Shown piece by piece: positions 53,522-64,000 of a DNA stretch of 64,000 bases. This stretch comes from Aphelidium insulamus (Eukaryota; Aphelidiomycota; Aphelidea; Aphelidiaceae): the NCBI GenBank assembly GCA_036784855.1, contig JAZDSV010000030.1:77001-141000 (forward strand). The letters are read 5' to 3'. The translations under genes and the position numbers were made by a program. The notes under the pieces were generated by a model. That model saw only the letters and a list, made by a program, of their open reading frames with translations, had not been told where the DNA came from and did no database searches. Numbering within the stretch: the stretch's first letter is position 1; each line of letters opens with the position of its first letter.

Positions 53522-54778
53522 TTATATATTTCGCGGTGATATCTCGGTAACCATAACCGTGCTTGAACTATTCCGGTGCATGACTGACAATCGCACATTA
53601 ACGATTACAGCAGCAGAAAACAACAACAACGACAACAACAACAACAACATCAATGGAACAAACCTAAAGAGATAGCTGATGCTCTCGCCATTGTGCGTGC
53701 GGCGAATGGCCTCGGCCAGCGTGGCACTAATGTCCAGCGTGCGCAGTTTGGAGCAGACGGCCCGCCGCTCGTCCAACGGAATCGAGTTCGTCGTCACAAC
53801 CTGCGCCAACACACTGTCATTGATGATGTCCACGGCGCGGCCAGACAGTATGCCGTGCGTGACCATGGCGTAGACGGCGGTGGCCCCGTTCTGCACCAGG
53901 GTCTCGGCGGCCTTGGCTAGTGTGCCGCACGTGTCGGCCATGTCGTCCACAATGATGGCGGTCTTGCCGGACACGCAGCCCACCAGCGTCATGCGGGACA
54001 CCTCATTGGCCTTCTTGCGCTCCTTGTGAATGATGGCGAACTCGACTTCCAGCCGGTCGGCGATTCCCGTGGCACTGGGATATGTACATTAAATAAGCAT
54101 TGATATCCTTCGCACACATATACATATGCCACATTACACACCGTTTGGCACCGCCGGCATCGGGAGACACAATGACCGCATTCTGCCAGTCGTCAATGTT
54201 GTCACGGATGTACTTTAGCATGCTGGGCTCCGCGTACAGATTGTCCACGGGGACATCAAAGAAGCCCTGGATCTGGCTGGCATGCAGGTCCATGGTGATC
54301 ACGTGGTCCGCGCCGGCCACCGTGAGCATGTTGGCGACCAGTTTGGCGCTGATGGGCGCGCGGCTCTTGTCCTTTTTGTCCTGCCGCGCGTACGGGAAAC
54401 AGGGGATGACGGCGGTAATGCGTCGCGCGGACGCCGTCTTGCACGCGTTGATCATGATGAGCAGCTCCACCAGGTGGTCGTTGATCTCGCCGCAGCCCGA
54501 CTGCAGGATGAACACGTCCTCGTCGCGCACCGACTCGCCAATGGTCACCGACGTCTCCTGGTTGCTGTACTTTAGCACCGCCGCCTTGCCCAGCTCGATG
54601 CCTGCTGGTGTGAATATAGTTCACATACATATATATATACATATATATATACTTTATATGCATATAGACACACAGAGACACAGATATACACTCACATACC
54701 CAGACGCTTGGACACCAGGCGGGCCAGTTCGGGGTGCGAATTGCCGCAAAAGAGCTTGATGGAGTTGGTGGCCACCAT
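53522..54778 (-). CDS. Ribose-phosphate pyrophosphokinase (PRPP synthetase)
   Basis: Starts [27 protein letters not shown] at 54778. Introns near 54603-54697 and 54071-54145 are phase-consistent. The core is highly conserved: [121 protein letters not shown]. It makes phosphoribosyl pyrophosphate from ribose 5-phosphate and ATP for nucleotide, His and Trp synthesis. Oddity: after SYLFRFVPL, where orthologues stop, the frame continues through (TTG)n into a hydrophobic tail of about 45 residues ([17 protein letters not shown]). Confidence 0.92.
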
Positions 54779-54996
54779 TTTGCCGTTGCCCTTTGCGCAG
54801 ACCAGCCAACAATGCGTTGCTGATTAGAGCGCGCTTGATCTTGCCTTAATCATTGTATTTAAACAAGCTCTGCTCTGCTAATAATTGCATATATTATAAT
54901 TATATATTCATATTTATTATAAATTGCAGTTTATATTGCCGTCTCAATCTCGTCTACTGTGTGTAAATATCTCTGTTAGGTGGCTGCCCTGAGAAT

Positions 54997-55190
54997 ATAA
55001 TTAGTTGATGTTGACTGGAATGCGCAATTATGATGAGGCAACTGCATGATAATTTATGTCAAGCATTCAGCTAGTTAAGTATGCCTGTAACCAAACATAA
55101 TTAGTTGATGTTGACTGGAAAGCGCAATTAGGTTACTGCATGATAATTTATGTCAAGCATTCAGCTAGTTGCGTATGTCTGTAACCTAAC
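54997..55190. repeat. Tandem duplication of about 95 bases
   Basis: The units begin taattagttgatgttgactg (about 55000 and 55099) and include catgataatttatgtcaagc. They differ by a short indel in the middle and a few substitutions. Non-coding. Confidence 0.7.
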
Positions 55191-55286
55191 ATATGTCTGT
55201 AGTGATCTGCACACGCGGCTTATAGTAATATCAAGTGGTAATTACTAGAGACAGTAAGCTGCCCGACGCTGAATTTATCCGCCTTG

Positions 55287-55540
55287 TACATGCTCTACGT
55301 GACATTCTTATGGCACCATATGAAGGTGTTGGCGTATTGTAACTTTCATCTGTAGCATTTGCCTAATACAGTGCAGCGAGACAGAGAGAAACCCTTTACT
55401 ACATCACAGACAACATTGTGAAATGTGTACATGCTCTACGTGACATTCTTATGGCATTATATGAAGGTGTTGGTGTATTGTTACTTTTATCTATAGCATT
55501 TGCCTAATACAGTGCAGCGAGACAGAGAGAAACTCCTGTA
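55287..55540. repeat. Direct repeat of about 110 bases with 30-base spacer
   Basis: The units begin gtacatgctctacgtgacat at about 55287 and 55427. Both contain atatgaaggtgttgg and end cagtgcagcgagacagagag. The second lies at the start of the leader of the aspartate kinase gene. Confidence 0.7.
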
Positions 55541-55651
55541 ATACAGATCAGCCAACATACGTGAAATAGGGGCGATTGAAACACCAGACGGCCCCCTTGT
55601 AAACACGCATTATCACGCATACACACACTCGCAATATATACTGCTGCCGGC

Positions 55652-57823
55652 ATGGACCCCGCACGCGACACCCCGCGCCCCTGGCTGGTGATGAAGTTTG
55701 GCGGCACGTCCGTGGGCTCCGCACAGCGCATGCTCCAGGTGGCGGCCATTGTCAAGTGGGTGGCGATGCCAGTATTGCCAGCATTGCATTTGTCGTGGAC
55801 ACACTCACTGACACGCCGCTCATGCAGACAGGCATGCCAGCACTATCGGCCCATCGTGGTGCTGTCGGCCATGTCGTCTCAGCGCAAATGTGATGGCACC
55901 ACCAGCCGCCTCCTGCTGGCCTCGGAGACGGTGTTGCTGACACGCGGCGGCACTGGAGTAGTCACCAACAATAGCACCACTAGCAATAGCACTTCTGCCA
56001 TTGTGGATGCCATCGAGGCGGACCATGTGAATGCCGCGCGGGAGGCGTTGGCCGGTGTCCCAGACTGTGAGCAGCTCTGCGAGCGCGTGGTGTCTCAACT
56101 GTGCGCCGATCTGCAACAGTTGCGCAACTTTCTCGACGCCGCCGAGGTATACATTGATATTATCAATCTGCGCATGTTTATCGTGACATGCACATATAAG
56201 CGGTATTTACACCCATGTTGTAGATTATAGATGAGATATCGCCGCGGTCCCGAGATGTGATTATTGGCACTGGAGAGCGGTTGGTGTGCCGGCTGTTTGC
56301 GGCCGTGCTGCAGAGCCAGCAAGTGGGTGCCGAGTATGTGTCACTGCACAAATGCCTGGATTTTCACGGCGCCGTGGATGCCGCGTCGGTGGTGGACCAG
56401 CGGTTCTATGACCGGCTGCGGTTACGGGTCAGCCGGCTGGTGCTCTCAGCCGCCTACAACAGCGATGTCTCTGGCCAGTATTCCGTGCCCGTGGTCACTG
56501 GTATGCATACAATACTGAACATTGTATAACATCGAATATCAGGCTTCATGGGATATATACCTGGTGGCATTGTGGACACTGTCGGGCGCGGCTACACCGA
56601 TTTCACGGCGGCTCTCATCGCCGCCGGGATAAAGACCATTCACCTGGCAGATGCACTGGACAATTTGAATCATAACAACATCAACATCATCAATAATGGT
56701 GCAATGCTGGACGCACTGTTCCGCCAAACACCGCAAGACGATGTCGCCTGCTTGCCGGCCAACATCTGGCGGCAACCGCAGCCAGTGGCCGAGGTGCAGA
56801 TCTGGAAGGAGGTGGACGGCATATTCACGGCAGATCCGCGCAAGGTGCCCACCGCCCGCCTGCTGGAAAGCATATTCCCCGACGAGGCCGCGGAGCTGAC
56901 ATACTATGGCAGCGAGGTCATTCACCCGTTCACCATGGAGCAGATCATTCGCGCGCGTGTTCCCATACGGTGAGCACTGTGCTGTTATCATGATTCCATT
57001 TTAATCATCCAAGGATAATGAATACATTTGCGCCAAGTGGCCGCGGCACAATGATCCTGCCCGATGCCAACTATGACCGGACAGCTCATCTGCACGTCGA
57101 ACACCACGCACCATCCGGCACACCACCTCCCGGTACAGACAGCATTAGTTTTGTATACAATTTTCTTATTCATGGTGCAGCCCGCGTGGATGACGCTGAA
57201 GAGTTGCAGACGGCCACGGCGGTAACGCTGAAATCCAATGTAATTTGCTTGAACATACACTCGAACCGCAAATCCGTATCGCACGGCTTCCTGGCCACCA
57301 TATTCTCCACACTGGACCGGCACGGTGTCGTTGTGGACTTGATCAGCACCAGTGAGGTCAGTTGTTGTATATGCACTGTATATAACATCTATGTCATTAG
57401 GTGCATGTGTCGATGGCCATTTCCAACTCGTCCAACCGGCTCTACCCCGGCACAGACAGTAGTAGCACTGGTGGTAGCAGCAGTGCCGAGTCACCGGGGA
57501 GTGCCGGCAGCACCAGCGCACCAGCACCGCCGCCCAAGATGGAGCTCATACTGCGCGACCTGCGACCACTGGGCACCGTGTCCGTGCTGAGCGGCATGGC
57601 CATCCTGTCGCTGGTGGGCCGGCGCATGAAGAACGCCGTGGGCATGGCCGGCAAGATGTTCAGCACGCTGGCCAGGGCCGGTGTGAACATTGAGATCATC
57701 AGCCAGGGTGCTAGTGAGATCAACATCAGCTGTGTGGTGCTGGAGGAGGACGCGATCCGGGCACTGCGACACGTGCACGACTCGTGCGTCGTCGGTCCGC
57801 CCACCTCCAAGATAAAGCCGTGA
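55652..57823 (+). CDS. HOM3: Aspartate kinase (HOM3-type, with ACT domains)
   Basis: The start at 55652 gives MDPARDTPRPWLVMKFGGTSVGSA, with the nucleotide-binding FGGTSV. Introns near 55756-55835, 56147-56224, 56501-56542, 56970-57014 and 57356-57400. Catalytic features: VVLSAM, IIDEISPRSRDVIIGTGERLVCRL, GFMGYIPGGIVDTVGRGYTDFTAAL, QIWKEVDGIFTADPRKV, AAELTYYGSEVIHPFTMEQIIRARVPI. Two ACT-like regions follow (VICLNIHSNRKSVSHGFLATIFSTLDRHGVVVDLISTSE and VGMAGKMFSTLARAGVNIEIISQGASEINISCVVLEEDA). It catalyses the first step of Thr/Met/Ile synthesis, with feedback inhibition through ACT domains. Family known from fungi, plants and bacteria, absent from animals. Confidence 0.9.
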
Positions 57824-57921
57824 ACTGTCGCATACATTTCTTTGCTCGTACATATGTATGTATGTGCGCCATTTAAAATCGTTATTGTATTGTGTAGACA
57901 TATAATATGTATAAGCGCTCG
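57824..57921. other. Convergent 3' flanks of HOM3 and the WD40 gene
   Basis: About 100 bases with no gene; the two genes converge here. Confidence 0.5.
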
Positions 57922-60900
57922 TTAAGAACGCTGCAGCCGCTCCAGAACAATGCGCAGCTTCTCCGTGACACTGGTGACTTCGCTCACCACAAACAGCACG
58001 GACCAGCCGGGCGAACCGCCGGCAGGCGACACGGCACTCGCCACCGAGTCTCGGCGTCCAGCTGCCGTCTCGACCATCAGGCGGTTCGGCACGGCTGATT
58101 TGACCGACTGATTGCCGCTAGTCACCGCGTCTCCACCCGCGGTGACACTGACTGTGGGCGTCGGTGCCGCCGTGGTGGCCGCAGTGTAACTGGCGCGATT
58201 GTTGTAGAACGAGATGATGTCCGTGATGGCGACTATTGTGCGCTGCACCGGCACGATGCACAGATCGGCGGTGCTTGGAGTGGCGCTGGCCAGCTGCTGC
58301 TGCACATACACAATCAGGTCCTGCGACACGGTGCGGAACGCCGACATGACGATCTCGCTCCACTGCAAAAGTGCGGCGGCCAGCAGCGGGTTCCCGGCAG
58401 CCGACCCAGACGTGCCAGCCAGATCCGTGATGGATTCAAAGTGGCGCAGGTTTCCGGAATAGGTGGAGGCCTGCTGTTTCGCCGGGGAACTGGCGGATTG
58501 GTTGCCACCGGTCTGAGCCAGTTCGGGCTGGAACTTTAGAATTGAAAAGAGCATCCGCACCGTCAACACCAGGTTGGCACCAATGTCCGCCAGCTCTGCT
58601 TCAGTCAGACGGACAAAGTTGGTGCGCAGCGTGTCCAACGACTTGGATGAGTGTTCCATGTAGCGCCTGTACCGCTCCTGGCCAACCTGCTCCATGTGCC
58701 CGCTGACCTGTTTGCCGAAATCATAGTTGGCATACATCTGCACGCACCGTTAATTGATGGTATTGCAGGTATGGCACACACCATAATCAGCTCCACGCCA
58801 GTGTTGAGGTATTCATCAAAGCGCCGCGTGACCAGCAGCGAGCTGAGATAGGCGCGGTTGGCAGAGACGGAAACAGTGCGGAACCCGCTCTTGGACACCT
58901 CGGCCAGCACCTCCTCGGATATCTGCACAGCGGCCTTCACGGCACGTGCGCCTATCTTCTTGTTCCGGGCATCAGCACCGCCTGCCACTGGTTGTTGTTG
59001 CTGCTGCTGGTGAAACGTGTGCAGCAGTTTCTGTATCCGGCTGCAGATAGATTGTGAGCCTTTGATATCTGCTGCATAAACATGAACAAACCATTCCAGG
59101 CGAATCATTGGGACGACGGCCTTGGCATTGCGCACAATGGACTCGAGCGCGTTGCGACGGTCAATGGCAAAGTGCACGGCGCTATCCCGGCGCAGATCCT
59201 CCACCTCTGCCAAATCGGTGCCGCCCAGTGACGCGACCGTGGGCGACATGACAGCAGCCGCAGCTTGAGCACGTCGCCGCAGATCGCTGTCGGAACCGGC
59301 AGTGGTCGCTGTCCACCCGTTCTCGCTGCTATCCGTGCCGTATCGTTCGGTCGCCGACGCCTGCACGGCGATTGCATATGTGGCGTCGTCGTCGTACACG
59401 GTGGGAAAGAGTGCCAAGTGTGCAATGTCGGCGAACGCAGTGTTCATGTCGGAGCGCATTTGTGTCGAGGCGGTGCCTGCATCTTTTGCTCGCACCGCGT
59501 CGATGCACTCCAACAGCTTTCTCGCCACATCCAGTCCACGCAGATATTCATATGCCAACACCACTTCCACGGTCTGTCGGAGGAGCCATGAAGAAAACAT
59601 GTGTGGATGACGCTCCACCATCTCCAGGAGGAGCGGCACAAAGTCCAACAGCAGGTTGGACGCAGTGACTGGCACATTGTCATCGACCTTGGTGCGGATA
59701 CTGAAAAATGTGGCGCGCTCCAGAAAGAATCGCGACGACTCTGAAAGCAGTTGCGCCACAAAGTGTCGCAGGCGACGAACCTGTGAGACCGGCACCACGC
59801 AGTCGATGTGCGCGTCGGCGCGGAGATTGTCTCCGGGGAACGCTCCACACTTTGCACGCTGGGCAGTGTCAACCGCGTACAACAGCGCCACGCGCAGAAT
59901 CACTGCGTCAAACTCGGTGGCGTCGTGCGTGGCCGTGCGTAGTTCAAGTGCCCGCCAGTCGGGAAACTTTATCGCTGACAGCGACGGCAACTGGAACCGG
60001 AGTTCCGTCAGTGTGGCACTGTTCTTGCCGTTAATCATGGCAGCCAACTTATCTGCAAAGTTTTATACAAAAACTGCTGACTGCAATACATGGGACATGT
60101 CTTTACCCGAGTGGCCATCGGCGGTTGACTGGCCGTAGCGCGCATTTGACAGATAGGCCGAGACAATATCTCGAGGATTGGCCACGTCGTTGTTCAACTC
60201 GGCTGTGTTTGTGGCGGCGGCACTCTTGGTGCTCTGTTCCTCCGCTCCCGCGAACGTCCAGTCGTCCTTCATACCTTCTGCTGGCAGACACATGGCCAGC
60301 ATCTTCTCCAACGATTCCAATCTACGCAGATAAAGGTAAGGTCATGATTATTGAGGAACAAGTTTTTGCATGTCTACCTGTGATGGTTGGCGGGCACACG
60401 AGCCCAGTCCACGATAGTTGGGATGGCAGAGTTGGTGTCACGGCAGTGCAAAGCCTTCTCCAAGTTGTACTCGGTTGGATGTGTATCTTCCGTGTGGCGA
60501 TGCGGAGTGAAGCGGTCCAACAGTGGCGGCAGCGGGTGGCACAAAGCCATCTCGCCAGTACTCGAACAGGAGAGAAACGCGCCTGGCCGACACGTGGACG
60601 CAACAGTCTTCACCACTGCACTGGCAAATATTTCACGGCCACATACGGCTAGCGCATCGGCGTGCAAATTATTTCCATCACCAGCTTCAACATTCCACAG
60701 CTTCCATGTACGGTCAGCCGACGTGGTGGTCAGCAAGTTTGCATGTGTCAGCGACCAGGCAACCTGTAATAATGAATCTACTTAAATACAATAAAAGGTA
60801 ATTAGTTTTACGCACACTGTTTACGGTGTGATAATGGTCGGTGATTTGCAGAAACGGCGCGGCGGCATATCGCAAGTCCCACAGTTTAACCGCATTATCG

Positions 60901-62185
60901 TGACCACCACTGGCTAGCCAGAATTCGACAAATGGACTCCAAGCGACGGCAGCAACAGCGGCATCACCATGAGCATTGTGGCGGAACCAGTGCACGGCAT
61001 CCTATGGTACCAAATGTAAATTGGCACGTTGTTAAATAAGTAATAACCAACCGTTTTGTCGGCGTGAGTGGCCACGTGGCGCACATCACGTGCATCCAAC
61101 ACAAACAGACCACGATCTACACCGGCCACAGCGATATTGCTACATTGGCCGTGTGGCGACCACGCAGCGGCCATGCAGGCATCTTCGCCCACTTTGACGG
61201 AGGCGAATGGGGCGTCTTTTATGATAAACTATCCATCATTGGCTATACATAACTTATGTACCTTTGGTGACAGAGTAATCCCATAGATGCAAATTGGAAG
61301 ATTCTAATGCGGCCAAATGTGGCTGAGAAGAATCGGGACAGAAACGAACACAATTCACCCGATTAGAGTATGTAAGTTTCCCGGGTGGCGCCGGATACCG
61401 CGCCTTTATATTAGCACTATTCAATGCGTAATACAATAGAAAGAAATGTACTTCTCGCAATGGGTGAACAAGCTTGCACACATTATGCAACTTATCCGTG
61501 TCCTTGTCAGTCTGCAACAGCTCAATATAGTTTTCGGCACAGCCCAGCGCCAAAAGCTCCCTGTCGCTGCCACGCGGACCAAAATCCACATCAAACACAC
61601 TGTGTCCACTGGCATACGTTTGCGCAGTGTGGAATCTGGGCCAAAACAGGTCAGGTAGACAATTATAAGATTAATATGCTTACATGGAAGTATTGTTGGC
61701 GGCCTTTGCACCGCTCTCGCCATAGTCGATAATATATACATTACGGCAGTTGGCCTCTCGCTTCGGTGCGGCGCATGATACAGCCACTCTGGGTGCGTTC
61801 TGCGTGACAGAACCCGGTGTCAGTAGGCCATTGAAAAGAATATAGTTATGCGGGGTACCGGATGGTGTGTCATCGATGTGATCCACTTGTTCTCATCTGG
61901 CACAACCACACATTCGGTATCCAGCTGTTGTCGGAGTATCGTCAACTGTTCATCGCTACCAAGCTGATGATGGCGGTGGTGCTGTCGCTGTCGAGGCGGC
62001 AGTGCCCGGGCGGGAATGTTGCGACGCCTGCATTGCGGTGACGCATTAACAGTCTGAAGTGCACACTCCCGCTCCCGCACGCACCACTGTGACAGCTGGG
62101 CATTGTCGAGGGAATTGGGACTGGCCAAGGCGTGGTTGTTGGCACCAAGGGGCGCGGGCGGCCTGTCAGCCAGCAGCGCAGCCAT
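57922..62185 (-). CDS. Large WD40 beta-propeller + helical protein, family not recognised
   Basis: Reads right to left from an ATG at 62185 (MAALLADRPPAPLGANNH). A WD40-like region includes QTYASGHSVFDVDFGPRG, SNRVNCVRFCPDSSQPHLAALES, DACMAAAWSPHGQCSNIAVAGVDRGLFVLDARDV, VAAVAWSPFVEFWLASGGHDNAVKLWDLRY and LLTTTSADRTWKLWNVEAGDG. Then LEKALHCRDTNSAIP and a helical region of about 800 residues (LESLEKMLAMCLPAEGM; FFLERATFFSIRTK; VVLAYEYLRGLDVARKLLE; LADIGANLVLTVRML). Introns of about 50 bases near 60062-60108, 60324-60378, 60766-60820, 60998-61055, 61400-61430 and 61640-61690. A one-base shift near 61885. A propeller plus solenoid suggests a coat, tether or scaffold subunit; identity open. Confidence 0.6.
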
Positions 62186-62301
62186 TGTTCGTCGATTGTT
62201 TTGTGCTTTGTGGACAATCGGCCCCTGTTGAAATTTGGCCGTTGATATGCGCCCGCTTAACAGTGTATTAAAATGCAACAAACTCTGAATATCCAAAAGG
62301 T
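62186..62301. other. Upstream region of the WD40 gene
   Basis: Short spacer between the WD40 gene start and the end of the BK-type gene, both on the - strand. No gene seen. Confidence 0.4.
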
Positions 62302-64000
62302 TTAATATATTGTAAAATAAAGTGTATTAGAGGTCATCATCGAAACGAGGGCCGCGTAGTGGCTATAATGATATGTTTAAGATATTTTCATGCAGACATA
62401 TATAATACAAGACCTACCCAGCACGTACACCAGATCATCATCGCGTAAAACAGTGTCTGGCGACGGATTCACGAAAACATATCGTGGTCTGGCAGCACTC
62501 TCCGCTTCGGCAATGGCCGTAAGTGCCGACGCCGACGACGATCGATCACTGGAATCATCTTGCCAGTCCGTGGTGAACAGATGGCTCTCGGACACGTCGC
62601 GTGATGGCGCGCGCCTATAGAGACCCACGGCCACCGCGCTGTGCTCCGATGTCAAGTAATTGAACAGGTCACGGTAGTGCAGGCCGGCAAGCGCGCCCGG
62701 CACATCTACCAGCCAGATGTGGCTGTGTTCAGCGCGCAGATCAGTGGGGCTGCTCTGGTGCTGGGGGCGGTGATGTGACGACTGTTTGGACGAATGCTTC
62801 CCTTCGTTGCCACCATGAGGTGCATTGTGCTCAGTGGAGAATATTCCACTGAATATCATGTGTCGCAGTATGTTGAGCATGTGTGGGCTGTTGATATTAA
62901 TATAAATCCTTTTCATCGCAGAAAAGGACATACTTGTAATAGTTTTGGCAAATGACAGTGTCGAGCATGCTCTGTGCGTATACATGGCCGGCCATGAACG
63001 CAGGGCGGACCAGAGTCCGGCCGCCAATGTCGCGTTTATTCTTGAAGGAGGCCAAATTTGAGTCTCCAATGAGATGCATGTTTTCCGTGTGGATGAACTC
63101 GGTGACGATGAAAATGTCTTCCTGCGCAGCCATGGCCTCAATGTTACATCACAATTAGCAGGGATGATGCGTCCGCCGTTCGCTCGGCATTGCTATAAAG
63201 TGTAAGACATCATGTAGCAGGCTCACACTTCGTACTTTTTCCCGCTCGCTGAGTTGGCCAGTACGATTGCCTTGCTGCAGCGATGGACGCCGGCGCGGTG
63301 CAGGTCACGCCTCGTCAGCGGGTTCCCCTTGATGACGTACACATCGTCAAACATGGCAATCAGCCGGCGCTGATTCTCCGACGGCGATGCCGGGCTCAGT
63401 ATGACTATTGGCAGGTACGGGTCGGTTGCGCCATGTGCTGCAGGCTGTTTCAAGTGCGCCGACCGCAGTGGGGCGATGAAGTACTCAATGTTCTTGGGGA
63501 AAACTGGGCTGGAGTCGCACAAGAGAACGTGTGACCGAACCGAAGATCGGATCCTACTCGGATACTGGTCTACCGCAGCCACTGGCTGTCTGCTGCTTTC
63601 CTGATGTTTGGTTTCTTGCTTATTTTCTACCACTTCCACTGCCGGTGATTCCTCGTTGTCACTGACTACCAGCTGCCTCGCGGTCTGAGTGACTATCTGC
63701 TTCTCGCGCCTGGCCTGCTTCTTGAGAAGACGTCCCATTACAGATGATGCACTTCCACTTCGAGGCTGCTTCTTCAGCGACGATGATGCCGTGTGGAACG
63801 ACAACTGCTCCTCGGTGCTTGTCGTTGTGGACTCGTCGTTGGCATCAGTGACCACCACACCTCGACTCAGGGTTTCCGAAGCGTCCAGCGGCGGCACGTC
63901 GTTGAACAGCTGGTTGGGCACCACGTCAGTGGAGTTGACGGCCTCGGCAGCTGCCTGAATGAGCCTGTCGCCGTCCAAATGGTTCTTCTTCTCGGGCGTG
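62302..64000 (-). CDS. BK-type Ca2+-activated K+ channel, C-terminal gating ring (5' partial)
   Basis: The gene continues beyond the right edge, so pore and voltage-sensor helices are not visible. The seen part is the RCK2-like half of the gating ring: HVLLCDSSPVFPKNIEYFIAPLRSAHL, LPIVILSPASPSENQRRLIAMFDDVYVIKGNPLTRRDLHRAGVHRCSKAIVLAN. Then, after an intron, AQEDIFIVTEFIHTENMHLIGD, LVRPAFMAGHVYAQSMLDTVICQNYY, HMIFSGIFSTE, and late LRDDDLVYVLG. Introns near 63133-63226, 62880-62938 and about 62355-62412. The final splice is ambiguous and the stop at 62302 is one of two options. This order fits Slo/BK channels, which open on voltage and cytosolic Ca2+. No clear Ca2+-bowl Asp run is seen. Confidence 0.8.

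Larger units (their letters stand above)
54779..55651. other. Intergenic region between PRS and HOM3 with direct repeats
   Basis: Divergent promoters and two tandem repeat pairs, listed separately. The rest is AT-rich with no supported gene. Confidence 0.5.

Overview
This is eukaryotic nuclear DNA with many short spliceosomal introns (mostly about 35-60 nt, GT-AG, at least one convincing GC-AG) and the standard genetic code. The gene content points to a fungus, probably an early-diverging one. A KCH1-type potassium transporter, a fungal-style aspartate kinase and a CHZ-motif histone chaperone are fungal-looking. Half-size ABCA transporters and a BK-type gating ring are ones I associate with early branches rather than yeasts. 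That placement is inference; no rRNA or other marker is present.

Layout. 1-16.8 kb is an accessory block. It holds two kelch/Ser-Thr-stalk/transmembrane/kinase receptors, a MAU2/SCC4-like cohesin-loader gene, and two genes for signal-peptide + BTB/T1-like + ankyrin proteins. A roughly 4.3 kb duplication repeats the 3' half of the second receptor plus the MAU2 gene. 16.9-20.5 kb has a PASK-like kinase, repeats and a CHZ-type gene. 20.7-25.4 kb is a decayed ankyrin locus split by a 5'-truncated non-LTR retrotransposon with a 13-bp target-site duplication. 25.5-33.2 kb has two head-to-head half-size ABCA genes. 33.4-38.3 kb has KCH1-like and UTP25 genes. 38.7-53.1 kb is a second accessory block of ankyrin genes and fragments, around a housekeeping island (tRNA CCA-adding enzyme and two unknown genes). 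53.2-64 kb is housekeeping: PRPP synthetase, aspartate kinase, a large WD40 + helical protein, and the C-terminal gating ring of a BK-type channel running off the right edge.

The most interesting content is the accessory family. At least five loci encode an N-terminal signal peptide, then a cysteine-bearing BTB/T1-like domain, then ankyrin repeats. Two more encode secreted-looking ankyrin proteins with other N-terminal domains, and there are several decaying fragments. They sit beside kelch-ectodomain receptor kinases whose catalytic loop reads HCD instead of HRD. This looks like a rapidly duplicating surface/secreted recognition or effector repertoire, but function is inference.

Many accessory genes need one to three single-base corrections to read through. 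Some lie in homopolymers, and the two segmental copies are broken at different places, so assembly error and genuine pseudogenisation cannot be separated from this sequence alone.
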